A program made the position numbers and the translations under genes. A stretch of DNA of 16,150 nt, from assembly GCA_020430005.1 (NCBI GenBank), contig JAGQKQ010000014.1, positions 1 through 16,150 of the forward strand. The letters run 5' to 3'. The notes beneath the pieces were generated by a model, which saw only the letters and a list, made by a program, of their open reading frames with translations, had not been told where the DNA came from and ran no database searches. Every line of letters starts with the position of its first letter. The stretch's first letter is position 1. This document shows, piece by piece, positions 8,322-13,864 of the stretch. Source of the DNA: Candidatus Omnitrophota bacterium (GTDB lineage: Bacteria > Omnitrophota > Gorgyraeia > Zapsychrales > Zapsychraceae).

Positions 8322-8350
8322 TTGCAATTATAGGAAATATCCTATATACT
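8322..8350 (+). promoter_or_regulatory. Sigma70 promoter of the toxin-antitoxin operon
   Basis: TTGCAA (8322-8327), a 17-base spacer and TATACT (8345-8350) give a near-ideal promoter. The predicted start near 8357 leaves about 10 bases before the toxin ATG at 8367. The region 8228-8321 before it is AT-rich with no clear terminator or ORF. Confidence 0.7.
8329..8346. promoter_or_regulatory. 18-bp palindromic operator candidate
   Basis: TATAGGA-AATA-TCCTATA is a perfect inverted repeat with 7-bp arms. It lies between the -35 and -10 boxes of the toxin-antitoxin promoter, where bound antitoxin would block RNA polymerase. Autoregulation by the antitoxin is known for HigA-type systems; its action here is inferred. 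Confidence 0.6.
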
Positions 8351-8366
8351 TAAGGTGCGGTAAGAG

Positions 8367-8735
8367 ATGAATATGAAAGCTCCTATTAGAAGGAATTTAA
8401 CGTGGTTGGGAGATACGAGGAAGAAAATTCGATCTTTTCCAGATGATGTAAAACAGCTTATTGGTGATGAGCTTCAATTTATCCAGTTTGGGGAGATTCC
8501 TAAGGATACGAAGCCATTTAAAGGTGTTGGTGGTGGAACCTTTGAAATTGTTACGCCTTTTGATACTAATACTTATCGGACTGTGGTTGCTGTGAAAATT
8601 GGAAAGAATATTTATGTTCTTCATACATTTATGAAGAAATCAAAAAAAGGAATAGCTACGCCAAAACAGGATGTAGACTTAATTAAACAAAGATTATTGG
8701 AAGCAAAAGAAATAGAAAAACTTAAAGGAAAATAA
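8367..8735 (+). CDS. higB: HigB-like (RelE/Gp49 superfamily) toxin
   Basis: A protein of 122 residues with the full pattern of the Gp49-like HigB toxins (COG4679 type): W-L-G near residue 13, then FPDDVKQLIGDELQFIQFGE, PKDTKPFKGVGGGTFEIV, YRTVVAVKIGKNIYVLHTF and a basic KKSKKGIATP segment. Members are ribosome-associated mRNA endonucleases that stop translation. The toxin comes first and the antitoxin second, the usual higBA order, with one base between stop and start. AAGGTG at 8352-8357 is the likely ribosome site. An in-frame ATG at 8373 would remove two residues and cannot be excluded. The pair probably stabilises the mobile element. Confidence 0.88.
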   Translation: MNMKAPIRRNLTWLGDTRKKIRSFPDDVKQLIGDELQFIQFGEIPKDTKPFKGVGGGTFEIVTPFDTNTYRTVVAVKIGKNIYVLHTFMKKSKKGIATPKQDVDLIKQRLLEAKEIEKLKGK

Positions 8736-8736
8736 G

Positions 8737-9075
8737 ATGACTAAAAAAACTAAAATACAATATGAAGATGGTTCGGGTAATGTATTTGCTGATTTAGGAT
8801 TAGAGAATTCAGGAGAATTATTTACCCGTGCGCAAGTTGGTATTCATGTTATTAATGCCATAAAACATGCTAAATTATCAGGACAAAAAGCTATTGGTAA
8901 AGTTTTGAATATTGAACAGCCAGAAGTATCTCATTTATTAAATGGGCATTTCAGCCGTTTTTCTACAGAGAAATTGATGGAATTCCTTAATCGACTTGAA
9001 TTAAAGGTAAGTATACAAATAAGCGAACATAAAAAGGGTGAACCCTACAAAGAAGTATCATTTGTTCATGCTTGA
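8737..9075 (+). CDS. higA: HigA-like XRE-family antitoxin
   Basis: A protein of 112 residues with a helix-turn-helix near residues 48-72 (QKAIGKVLNIEQPEVSHLLN) and the FSTEKLMEFLNRLELKV continuation found in COG5606-type antitoxins paired with Gp49-like toxins. It would bind and neutralise the toxin and, with it, repress the operon through the palindrome at 8329-8346. The ribosome site AAAGGA (8724-8729) lies inside the end of the toxin gene, so translation is coupled. The gene ends 19 bases before the convergent HTH gene, with no obvious terminator between them. Confidence 0.87.
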   Translation: MTKKTKIQYEDGSGNVFADLGLENSGELFTRAQVGIHVINAIKHAKLSGQKAIGKVLNIEQPEVSHLLNGHFSRFSTEKLMEFLNRLELKVSIQISEHKKGEPYKEVSFVHA

Positions 9076-9094
9076 TAGTTCAAGATAAAGAAAT

Positions 9095-9520
9095 TCATGT
9101 CTGCTTTAGAGAAAAGTTTGATGATTCAATTGGCTTGGAGTTATGAAGCTTTTCGATTTCCTTAAACTGTTCATCTATTGGTAAATAAAGTAAATCTCGC
9201 AATTGCCTTTCAGTGTAATACTCTCCGGTTTTATCTTTCAGTAAATAGTTAATTATTGCTTTATCCAGTTTTAGTAGATTTAGCATTTGATAAACTCTGA
9301 CTCTGGATACCCCCAGAATTTCAGCCGCTTTTTTCATGGAAGGGGAAGGAAGGCTTTGATAAACGTCTTGATATCTTAAAGCTGTTTTGATAGGATTTAA
9401 TTTAGGTTTTTGTGGGGTATAGCTTTTTAATATTTTCTTATTAATGCGTTCTTCGGTTGAAATACCATAAGGAGCATGGCCTTCGACAATACTGACTTCA
9501 CGTCTTTCATTATAAGCCAT
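9095..9520 (-). CDS. Small HTH protein resembling the ParB/KorB DNA-binding domain
   Basis: The only gene on the minus strand: 141 residues. A helix-turn-helix covers about 61-83 (MKKAAEILGVSRVRVYQMLN), followed by LLKLDKAIINYLL and YYTERQLRDLLYLP, the arrangement of the ParB/KorB/Spo0J HTH and the helices after it. The N-terminal nucleotide-binding domain of ParB is absent; instead there is a basic, polar start of about 45 residues. ATG 9520 is the only possible start: upstream in frame no start codon appears before a stop. Ribosome-site signal is poor. Proteins of this size are often found beside integrases of mobile elements, but no integrase is in the window. Function is uncertain: regulator, partition or transfer control. 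Confidence 0.72.
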   Translation of the reverse strand: MAYNERREVSIVEGHAPYGISTEERINKKILKSYTPQKPKLNPIKTALRYQDVYQSLPSPSMKKAAEILGVSRVRVYQMLNLLKLDKAIINYLLKDKTGEYYTERQLRDLLYLPIDEQFKEIEKLHNSKPIESSNFSLKQT

Positions 9521-9590
9521 ATGTATGGGCGTATTGATAGTAAAGTCTAGAGGTGTTCTGCTAAGTGTTGGATCGGGGAGTTAATATCCT

Positions 9591-9628
9591 AAGCCGTTGT
9601 AAGTTAAATACTTGCAACGGCTTTTTTT
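9591..9628 (+). terminator. Rho-independent terminator
   Basis: AAGCCGTTGTAAG (9591-9603) pairs with CTTGCAACGGCTT (9611-9623) through 13 bp with one wobble and a 7-base loop, followed by a T run to 9628. It separates the toxin-antitoxin/HTH area from the PEP-CTERM gene. The 70 bases just before it on the + strand hold no gene, so the transcript it ends is unclear. Confidence 0.8.
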
Positions 9629-9654
9629 GTCTTAGTATGTACGAGTAAGTCCTG

Positions 9655-9684
9655 TTGACAAAGAAATACACTTTATGTTATTTT
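9655..9684 (+). promoter_or_regulatory. Promoter of the PEP-CTERM gene
   Basis: A perfect -35 box TTGACA (9655-9660), an 18-base spacer and TATTTT (9679-9684). The -10 is imperfect. It gives a leader of about 60 bases that is AT-rich and weakly structured. Confidence 0.5.
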
Positions 9685-9740
9685 GTTTTATCAAACATTT
9701 TAAAAATATAAAATTGAGTCACAATTATTGTTAAATTGAT

Positions 9741-9744
9741 GGAG
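9741..9744 (+). promoter_or_regulatory. Ribosome binding site favouring a TTG start
   Basis: GGAG lies 6 bases before TTG 9751, an ideal distance. The ATG at 9739 overlaps this motif and has no ribosome site of its own. Confidence 0.55.
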
Positions 9745-9750
9745 AAAATT

Positions 9751-10434
9751 TTGAAAAAATATTATTTTATAACATTATTTTTCAGCATATCGCTTTTAAT
9801 TAACCCTTATACCGCAAGCGCTTTAATTATTTATGATTCATATGGAATAGGAAATGACCTTGAAAATGGTGTTTTTAATTTTGGAAGAGCAGAAAGTGGT
9901 GTTGATAGAGATGTTGGATTTCAATTTATTCCCGATACAAGTGTTTATCTTGACCAGATAACTGTCTCCATCGTACTACAAGATGATCGAAGTAATTACA
10001 GAGATGTAGTCTTATGGCTTATGGCCGATGATAATGGTAAGCCTGGATCAATCATTGAATCTCTATATTTTAACTCACCGGATGGCCCAGCATTTTTCCC
10101 ATCTTATAATTTTCCTCTTACAACTTTATATTCAGCCAAGCGGCCTTTGTTGAGCCAAGGCATGCCGTACTATTTAATTGCATCCGATAATTTTGAAACA
10201 AACACTCCTCCGTTAAACACTTTGTTTGCGTGGGAAATTGAAGATACAGAATTTCCAAGAATACATCCTATTATCCTAAGAAATTTTTCTGATCGTCCTT
10301 GGACAGAACCCTTAAACAGCCAGTTTGTTCCACAGGCAAGGATTATAGGATCACCTGTTCCCGAACCCGCAACATTAGCTTTATTCGGTACCGGTTTACT
10401 AGGGACATTTTTTCGTAGAAAGAAGTTTGTTTAA
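9751..10434 (+). CDS. PEP-CTERM sorting-domain exported protein
   Basis: A secreted, surface-sorted protein of 227 residues from the TTG start (231 from ATG 9739). The signal peptide is KKYYFITLFFSISLLI, ending near TASA. The C terminus has the complete tripartite sorting signal: VPEPATLAL, a hydrophobic helix and the basic FFRRKKFV. Exosortase cleaves such tails during export in bacteria with exopolysaccharide-rich envelopes. The middle (DVGFQFIPDTSVYLDQITVS, then VVLWLMADDNGKPGSIIE) resembles the beta-sandwich of choice-of-anchor domains found in many PEP-CTERM proteins. No exosortase is nearby, so the processing enzyme is encoded elsewhere. It is a single-gene unit bounded by terminators at 9591 and 10501. 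Confidence 0.9.
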   Translation: MKKYYFITLFFSISLLINPYTASALIIYDSYGIGNDLENGVFNFGRAESGVDRDVGFQFIPDTSVYLDQITVSIVLQDDRSNYRDVVLWLMADDNGKPGSIIESLYFNSPDGPAFFPSYNFPLTTLYSAKRPLLSQGMPYYLIASDNFETNTPPLNTLFAWEIEDTEFPRIHPIILRNFSDRPWTEPLNSQFVPQARIIGSPVPEPATLALFGTGLLGTFFRRKKFV

Positions 10435-10500
10435 GTAAAATTCTTGTCCTTGGTGAGATGCCAACCAATTGCAAAATTCGTCTACTTGTGGGAGTTATGT

Positions 10501-10534
10501 AAAATGGGTCATCCTTTCGGATGGCCCATTTTTT
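10501..10534 (+). terminator. Rho-independent terminator of the PEP-CTERM gene
   Basis: AAAATGGGTCATCC pairs with GGATGGCCCATTTT (14 bp, one wobble) around a TTTC loop, followed by T residues. It begins 66 bases after the stop codon. The A-rich 5' side makes it potentially bidirectional. Confidence 0.85.
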
Positions 10535-10552
10535 ATGTATCCGCTGTAAGGG

Positions 10553-10610
10553 CGAACCTATCGAAGATAGGTTCGATCCACGTGCAAGTTGGTTACCGAA
10601 GGTAAACAAC
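10553..10610 (+). other. Two tandem hairpins with GAA loops; possible small structured RNA
   Basis: Hairpin one (10553-10575) has a perfect 10-bp stem, CGAACCTATC with its complement, closed by GAA. Hairpin two (10588-10610) is GTTGGTTACC-GAA-GGTAAACAAC, with 10 pairs and one mismatch. They are 12 bases apart and lie between two terminators, with no ORF of note. With the terminator at 10625-10660 they could form a stand-alone RNA of about 100 nucleotides. No known RNA family matches; transcription is inferred only. Confidence 0.45.
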
Positions 10611-10624
10611 CGGGGGAGCCATAT

Positions 10625-10660
10625 AAAAAAAGAGTTGCCGAAAGGCAGCTCTTTTTTTTT
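10625..10660. terminator. Strong, symmetric rho-independent terminator
   Basis: GAGTTGCC-GAAA-GGCAGCTC (one wobble) is flanked by seven A on the left and nine T on the right that extend the stem to 15 bp. ATAT on both sides extends the symmetry. It could work in both directions. No gene ends between this and the terminator at 10501. Confidence 0.85.
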
Positions 10661-10678
10661 ATATAATTGCCTAAAAAA

Positions 10679-10698
10679 GTGGACTCGAAAGAGTCCAC
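10679..10698. other. Perfect hairpin with GAAA tetraloop
   Basis: GTGGACTC-GAAA-GAGTCCAC: 8 bp with a GNRA loop and no T run, so it is not a simple terminator. Confidence 0.6.
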
Positions 10699-10709
10699 GT
10701 ATTAGTCTG

Positions 10710-10750
10710 TGACTAAGAAGTTTCTATGTTTTTGAGAAACTTCGCAGTCA
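10710..10750. other. Long hairpin with internal loop
   Basis: TGACT pairs with AGTCA at the base, then a 2x2 internal loop (AA opposite GC), then GAAGTTTCT pairs perfectly with AGAAACTTC around a 9-base loop. That is 14 bp in total, without a T tract. Confidence 0.6.
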
Positions 10751-10782
10751 TGACCGGGGAGAGCCAATCTAAAATCCAGGGT

Positions 10783-10806
10783 TTATTGAACAATACCCTT
10801 CAATAA
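10783..10806. repeat. Inverted repeat upstream of a promoter
   Basis: TTATTGAA (10783-10790) and TTCAATAA (10799-10806) are perfect 8-bp arms 8 bases apart, 18 bases before the -35 box at 10825. The same bases can form a competing hairpin, AGGGT (10778) with ACCCT (10795) and ATTG with CAAT. It may be a regulator site or an RNA switch. Confidence 0.45.
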
Positions 10807-10810
10807 CTCC

Positions 10811-10889
10811 AAAGAGCTTTTTTCTTGACCGTAGCCTATATCATTCTTAGAATGTTAAAAATAACGGGCTAACCCTGTCCCTAAAGTTA
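10811..10889 (+). repeat. Promoter-leader repeat, copy 1
   Basis: This stretch matches 12853-12931 at about 85% by my hand alignment (roughly ten mismatches and two single-base gaps over 80 columns). It covers the promoter and about 30 bases of leader, including CGGGCTAACC, and stops short of the coding region. Confidence 0.8.
10825..10853 (+). promoter_or_regulatory. Sigma70 promoter for the membrane protein gene
   Basis: TTGACC (10825-10830), a 17-base spacer, and TAGAAT (10848-10853). The leader to ATG 10928 is about 68 bases and contains AACGGG and CCCGTT (10863 and 10896), which could pair. Confidence 0.7.
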
Positions 10890-10927
10890 CTCTGTCCCGT
10901 TCTCTTCTCAAATGTGGAGGAAATTAA

Positions 10928-11503
10928 ATGAATTATATTACTCTTAAAAAACCAGCTATATTTCTTGGATTGGTTACAATTATATTTTTTATAGTTGAGT
11001 TTTTTGGGGTAATTGGATTTTTTAGTATTGCAATGTGGTTAATTGTTCCGCTTGTCATGTTTACAGTTCTATATATTTTTTTAGTTGGGTGTCGTTTTGC
11101 AATAAGTTCACTGCGAAGTAAAAGTTTTAAGGGGGTAGTTATTGGTTTGACCTTTGCTATGTTGGGAATTTTTGTTTTTCGGATGGGCCATAATGTACAT
11201 TTGGCAGGTTTAACATGGAAATTCAGGATTAATAATACAAGGTTGACGGAACAATGCGAGAAAATACTTACTACTAAGGAGCCAAATACACATTTTTGGG
11301 ACAATTCTTTTAATTTGTGGCCGCCTTTGATTGGTCCTACACGAAAAGCTATTTTTCATTTGGATGGAGTGGTATATATAAGTTTTGAAGGGGGCCCTGG
11401 AGATAATGTAGGAGTTTGCTATAATCCTGAAGGTAAGACAATCAAAGGAGTAATGAAACATTTATTTGGTCCGTGGTATTGGTTTTACTCTAAATATCGA
11501 TAA
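10928..11503 (+). CDS. Uncharacterised membrane protein with three N-terminal helices
   Basis: A protein of 191 residues that I do not recognise. Three hydrophobic segments lie near residues 10-31, 33-58 and 69-85. A soluble C-terminal half of about 105 residues follows, with two cysteines (NTRLTEQCEKIL and DNVGVCYNPEG) that could form a disulphide if it faces the periplasm. The end is aromatic (LFGPWYWFYSKYR). A clear ribosome site, GGAGG (10916-10920), supports the ATG. The gene is monocistronic: its own promoter at 10825 and a strong terminator at 11586. Base composition is like the AT-rich left part, not like the methyltransferase that follows, so it may belong to the acquired segment. 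Confidence 0.75.
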   Translation: MNYITLKKPAIFLGLVTIIFFIVEFFGVIGFFSIAMWLIVPLVMFTVLYIFLVGCRFAISSLRSKSFKGVVIGLTFAMLGIFVFRMGHNVHLAGLTWKFRINNTRLTEQCEKILTTKEPNTHFWDNSFNLWPPLIGPTRKAIFHLDGVVYISFEGGPGDNVGVCYNPEGKTIKGVMKHLFGPWYWFYSKYR

Positions 11504-11585
11504 ATTTGTAATACACGTAATTTTTTGCGAAGGTAACATTAACCAGTTACAAAACTAGTCTGTTTGAAGAAGTTATTTTAATAAG

Positions 11586-11613
11586 AAAGACCACCTTTTA
11601 GGTGGTCTTTTTT
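11586..11613. terminator. Rho-independent terminator
   Basis: AAAGACCACCT pairs perfectly with AGGTGGTCTTT (11 bp, 3-base loop), followed by TTT. It starts 83 bases after the membrane protein stop. The symmetric A and T flanks allow use in both directions. Confidence 0.88.
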
Positions 11614-11634
11614 GTTTATTGCCAGATTTATATG

Positions 11635-11662
11635 TTGTGTTGTAGACTACAGGAACTAAATA
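11635..11662 (+). promoter_or_regulatory. Weak promoter candidate for the methyltransferase gene
   Basis: TTGTGT, a 16-base spacer and TAAATA. The spacer begins with TGTAGACTACA (11641-11651), an 11-base palindrome that might be an operator. The -35 is poor, so this is only a candidate. Confidence 0.3.
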
Positions 11663-11704
11663 CAGTAAAAAAAGGGACCAATTCAAAGAAATTAGAAGAT
11701 CGTT

Positions 11705-12844
11705 ATGAAAGACTGCACATTAATTGTTACCACAACATTTGGCCTTGAAAAAGTTGCTAAACGTGAATTGGAAGATCTTGGGTTTAAGGGCTTTAAAGTT
11801 TCTGATGGAAAAATTGAATTTGACGCCGGATTTAATGATATCGCGCGTTTAAATGTTTCGCTGCGTACGGCAGACCGTGTTTTTCTTAAACTTGCCGAGT
11901 TTAAAGCGCTTGATTTCGATGATCTTTTTTTCCATGTGAGCAAGATCGATTGGGCGTTCTGGATTCCCAAGAACGCGAGAATGACTGTTATCGCTGCTGT
12001 TACACGTTCACAGATCAACAGCGAACGTTCCTGCCAGGCGATGGTCAAAAAAGCCGTTGTTGAGCAACTCAAAAAACATTATAAAGCAGATTGGATAAAG
12101 GAATCCGCCGCTGAAATTACAATTAAGATTTCTATTTTCAAAGATATGGCGCTTTTGGCGCTGGACACAACGGGTATCGGCCTCCATAAACGGGGTTACC
12201 GGCAGCAGGGGGGTGAAGCGCCAATACGTGAAAATCTGGCCGCGGCGCTGGTGCTTTTAAGTTTGTGGAATAAAGACCGTGTTTTAATTGATCCGATGTG
12301 CGGATCAGGAACCATTGTGATTGAAGCGGCTATGATCGCGCGTAATATAGCGCCCGGGTTAAACCGTAGCTTTGCTGCCGAACACTGGCCGTATATTCCT
12401 CAGAAAAGTTGGATGGACGCGCGTGCCAGGGCGCGGGAAGCCGAAGATAAAACAGCCAAATTCCAGATTTTTGGTTACGATATCGAAAAAAAACATATTT
12501 CAGCCAGTCGAATGAACGCGAAAAATGCCGGGGTTCTTGATGACATTGTGTTTGCCCGCGCTGACGCGAAGCAATTAAAGCTTGAGCACGATCACGGCAT
12601 TCTTATTTCGAATCCGCCCTATGGTGTTAAGATGGGAACAGAAAAAGAGTTGAGTCTTTTGTATAGCGCGCTAGATAATCTTTTCAAGAAACGCCCCGAC
12701 TGGTCGGTTTACATTATCACGGCCGATAAAGAATTTCCCAAGTTTTTCACTCGTGCCAAACCTGATCACGTACGTAAACTTTATAACGGAAATATAGAAG
12801 CCGGGTATTTTCAATATTATGGCACGCGCCCGCCAACAAAATAA
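11705..12844 (+). CDS. THUMP-domain class I RNA methyltransferase (RlmL/YpsC type)
   Basis: A protein of 379 residues that would methylate a base in 23S rRNA (N2-guanine in RlmL) with S-adenosylmethionine. The N-terminal half (about 1-155) has the ferredoxin-like and THUMP RNA-binding fold. It is followed by GIGLHKRGYRQQGGEAPIRE, typical of this family. The catalytic domain has motif I DPMCGSGT at 196-203 and the NPPY motif at 303-306, for catalysis at an exocyclic amino group. The length is close to Bacillus YpsC (about 385); E. coli RlmL is longer because it is fused to RlmK, which is absent here. The ribosome site is weak (AGAAG). GC content rises from here on. Confidence 0.9.
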   Translation: MKDCTLIVTTTFGLEKVAKRELEDLGFKGFKVSDGKIEFDAGFNDIARLNVSLRTADRVFLKLAEFKALDFDDLFFHVSKIDWAFWIPKNARMTVIAAVTRSQINSERSCQAMVKKAVVEQLKKHYKADWIKESAAEITIKISIFKDMALLALDTTGIGLHKRGYRQQGGEAPIRENLAAALVLLSLWNKDRVLIDPMCGSGTIVIEAAMIARNIAPGLNRSFAAEHWPYIPQKSWMDARARAREAEDKTAKFQIFGYDIEKKHISASRMNAKNAGVLDDIVFARADAKQLKLEHDHGILISNPPYGVKMGTEKELSLLYSALDNLFKKRPDWSVYIITADKEFPKFFTRAKPDHVRKLYNGNIEAGYFQYYGTRPPTK

Positions 12845-12852
12845 ACTCTACT

Positions 12853-12931
12853 AAAGACCTTTTTCCTTGACCATGATCGATATCATTCTTAAAATGTTAA
12901 AAATAAACGGGCTAACCTGTCCTGAAAGTTA
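12853..12931 (+). repeat. Promoter-leader repeat, copy 2
   Basis: Partner of 10811-10889, at about 85% identity. The best conserved blocks are the -35 box, ATATCATTCTTA, AATGTTAAAAAT and CGGGCTAACC. The spacer half nearest the -35 differs most. Confidence 0.8.
12867..12895 (+). promoter_or_regulatory. Sigma70 promoter of the ABC exporter operon
   Basis: TTGACC (12867-12872), a 17-base spacer, and TAAAAT (12890-12895). The spacer carries ATGAT-CGAT-ATCAT, an inverted repeat not kept in copy 1. The predicted leader is about 39 bases and has no Shine-Dalgarno motif before ATG 12941. Confidence 0.75.
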
Positions 12932-12940
12932 TTTCTAAAT

Positions 12941-13864
12941 ATGTCACCGATATTATCCATTAAAAATCTCAATAAAACATTTGCCGGCGGGTTTCAGGCG
13001 TTAAAGAATGTCAATCTGGATATTCATAAAGGTGAGATCTTTGCCTTGCTCGGGCCCAATGGCGCGGGAAAGACCACGTTGATTGGCTGCGTAACAGGAC
13101 TGGTGAATCTGACCAGCGGCCATATTACCGTTGATGGGCATGATATCTATAAGGATTACCGCAAGACACGTAAATTAATCGGGCTTGTTCCGCAGGAGCT
13201 TGCTGTCGAAATGTTCGAGCCTGTCCTGGGAACGGTTAATTTTAGCCGGGGGCTGTTCGGTATGGCTCCGCATCCGGCCCATGTTGAATCGGTATTAAAG
13301 AAGTTAAGTTTGTGGGAGAAACGAAAAAACAGTATGTTAACACTGTCCGGTGGTATGAAGCGCCGGGTGATGATCGCCAAGGCCTTGTCGCATGAACCGC
13401 AGGTTTTATTTCTGGACGAACCAACGGCCGGTGTGGATGTGGAATTGCGTCGGGATATGTGGAAACAAATTCGGGAATTAAAGAGTCTGGGAGTAACAAT
13501 TATTCTAACCACGCATTATATTGAAGAAGCCGAAGAGATGGCTGATCGCGTCGGGGTTATTAATAAGGGAGAAATTATTTTGACCGAAACCAAGCAGGAC
13601 TTAATGCAAAAGTTTGGTAAAAAAGAATTACTGCTGGATTTAGAAAATTCCCTGGACAGCATTCCGGAAAAATTATCTCACTGGGATCTTAAACTTAAAA
13701 GTGAGGGGCGGCGCCTGAGCTATATTTATGATGCGGCTAAAGAAGAATATTCTATCGCCAGACTACTAAGCGATATTGCTTCTTCCGGGCTGAATTATAA
13801 AGACATCCATGTGTATCAAAGCAAATTGGAAGATATCTTTATTGAACTGGTAAAAGACAAATGA
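12941..13864 (+). CDS. yadG: ABC-2 type exporter ATP-binding protein (YadG-like)
   Basis: The nucleotide-binding subunit of an exporter; 307 residues, the same size as E. coli YadG. All motifs are intact: Walker A GPNGAGKT at 38-45, Q-loop Q85, signature LSGGM at 135-139, Walker B LFLDE at 156-160, and the switch histidine H192. The last 80 residues form the extra C-terminal domain usual in this subfamily. It overlaps the permease gene by ATGA (13861-13864), so the two subunits are made together. No clear ribosome site is visible, unlike the transfer genes. The substrate is unknown; related systems export lipids, drugs or polysaccharides. Confidence 0.93.
   Translation: MSPILSIKNLNKTFAGGFQALKNVNLDIHKGEIFALLGPNGAGKTTLIGCVTGLVNLTSGHITVDGHDIYKDYRKTRKLIGLVPQELAVEMFEPVLGTVNFSRGLFGMAPHPAHVESVLKKLSLWEKRKNSMLTLSGGMKRRVMIAKALSHEPQVLFLDEPTAGVDVELRRDMWKQIRELKSLGVTIILTTHYIEEAEEMADRVGVINKGEIILTETKQDLMQKFGKKELLLDLENSLDSIPEKLSHWDLKLKSEGRRLSYIYDAAKEEYSIARLLSDIASSGLNYKDIHVYQSKLEDIFIELVKDK

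Noticed and set aside
10566..10583. A TPsiC-arm-like word (GGTTCGATCC) that suggested a tRNA
   Set aside because: The stem needed for a T arm does not form (GATAG against CCACG); the bases instead pair in the perfect hairpin 10553-10575, and no anticodon or acceptor stem is present.
10545..10620. Cyclic-di-GMP (GEMM) riboswitch, suggested by GGGCGAACC and GGTTACCGA words
   Set aside because: The conserved core GACGCAAAGCC is missing and the stems close on GAA loops in a different arrangement; it also does not lead directly into a gene.
10590..10640. Cyclic-di-AMP (ydaO) riboswitch, suggested by CCGGGGGAGCCA
   Set aside because: The partner segment (GGGGTGAAT type) and the downstream pairing blocks are absent; a terminator follows at once.
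13156..13512. Minus-strand ORFs opposite the ABC ATPase gene
   Set aside because: The + strand carries all ABC motifs without interruption; the minus-strand frames have no recognisable domain or ribosome site.
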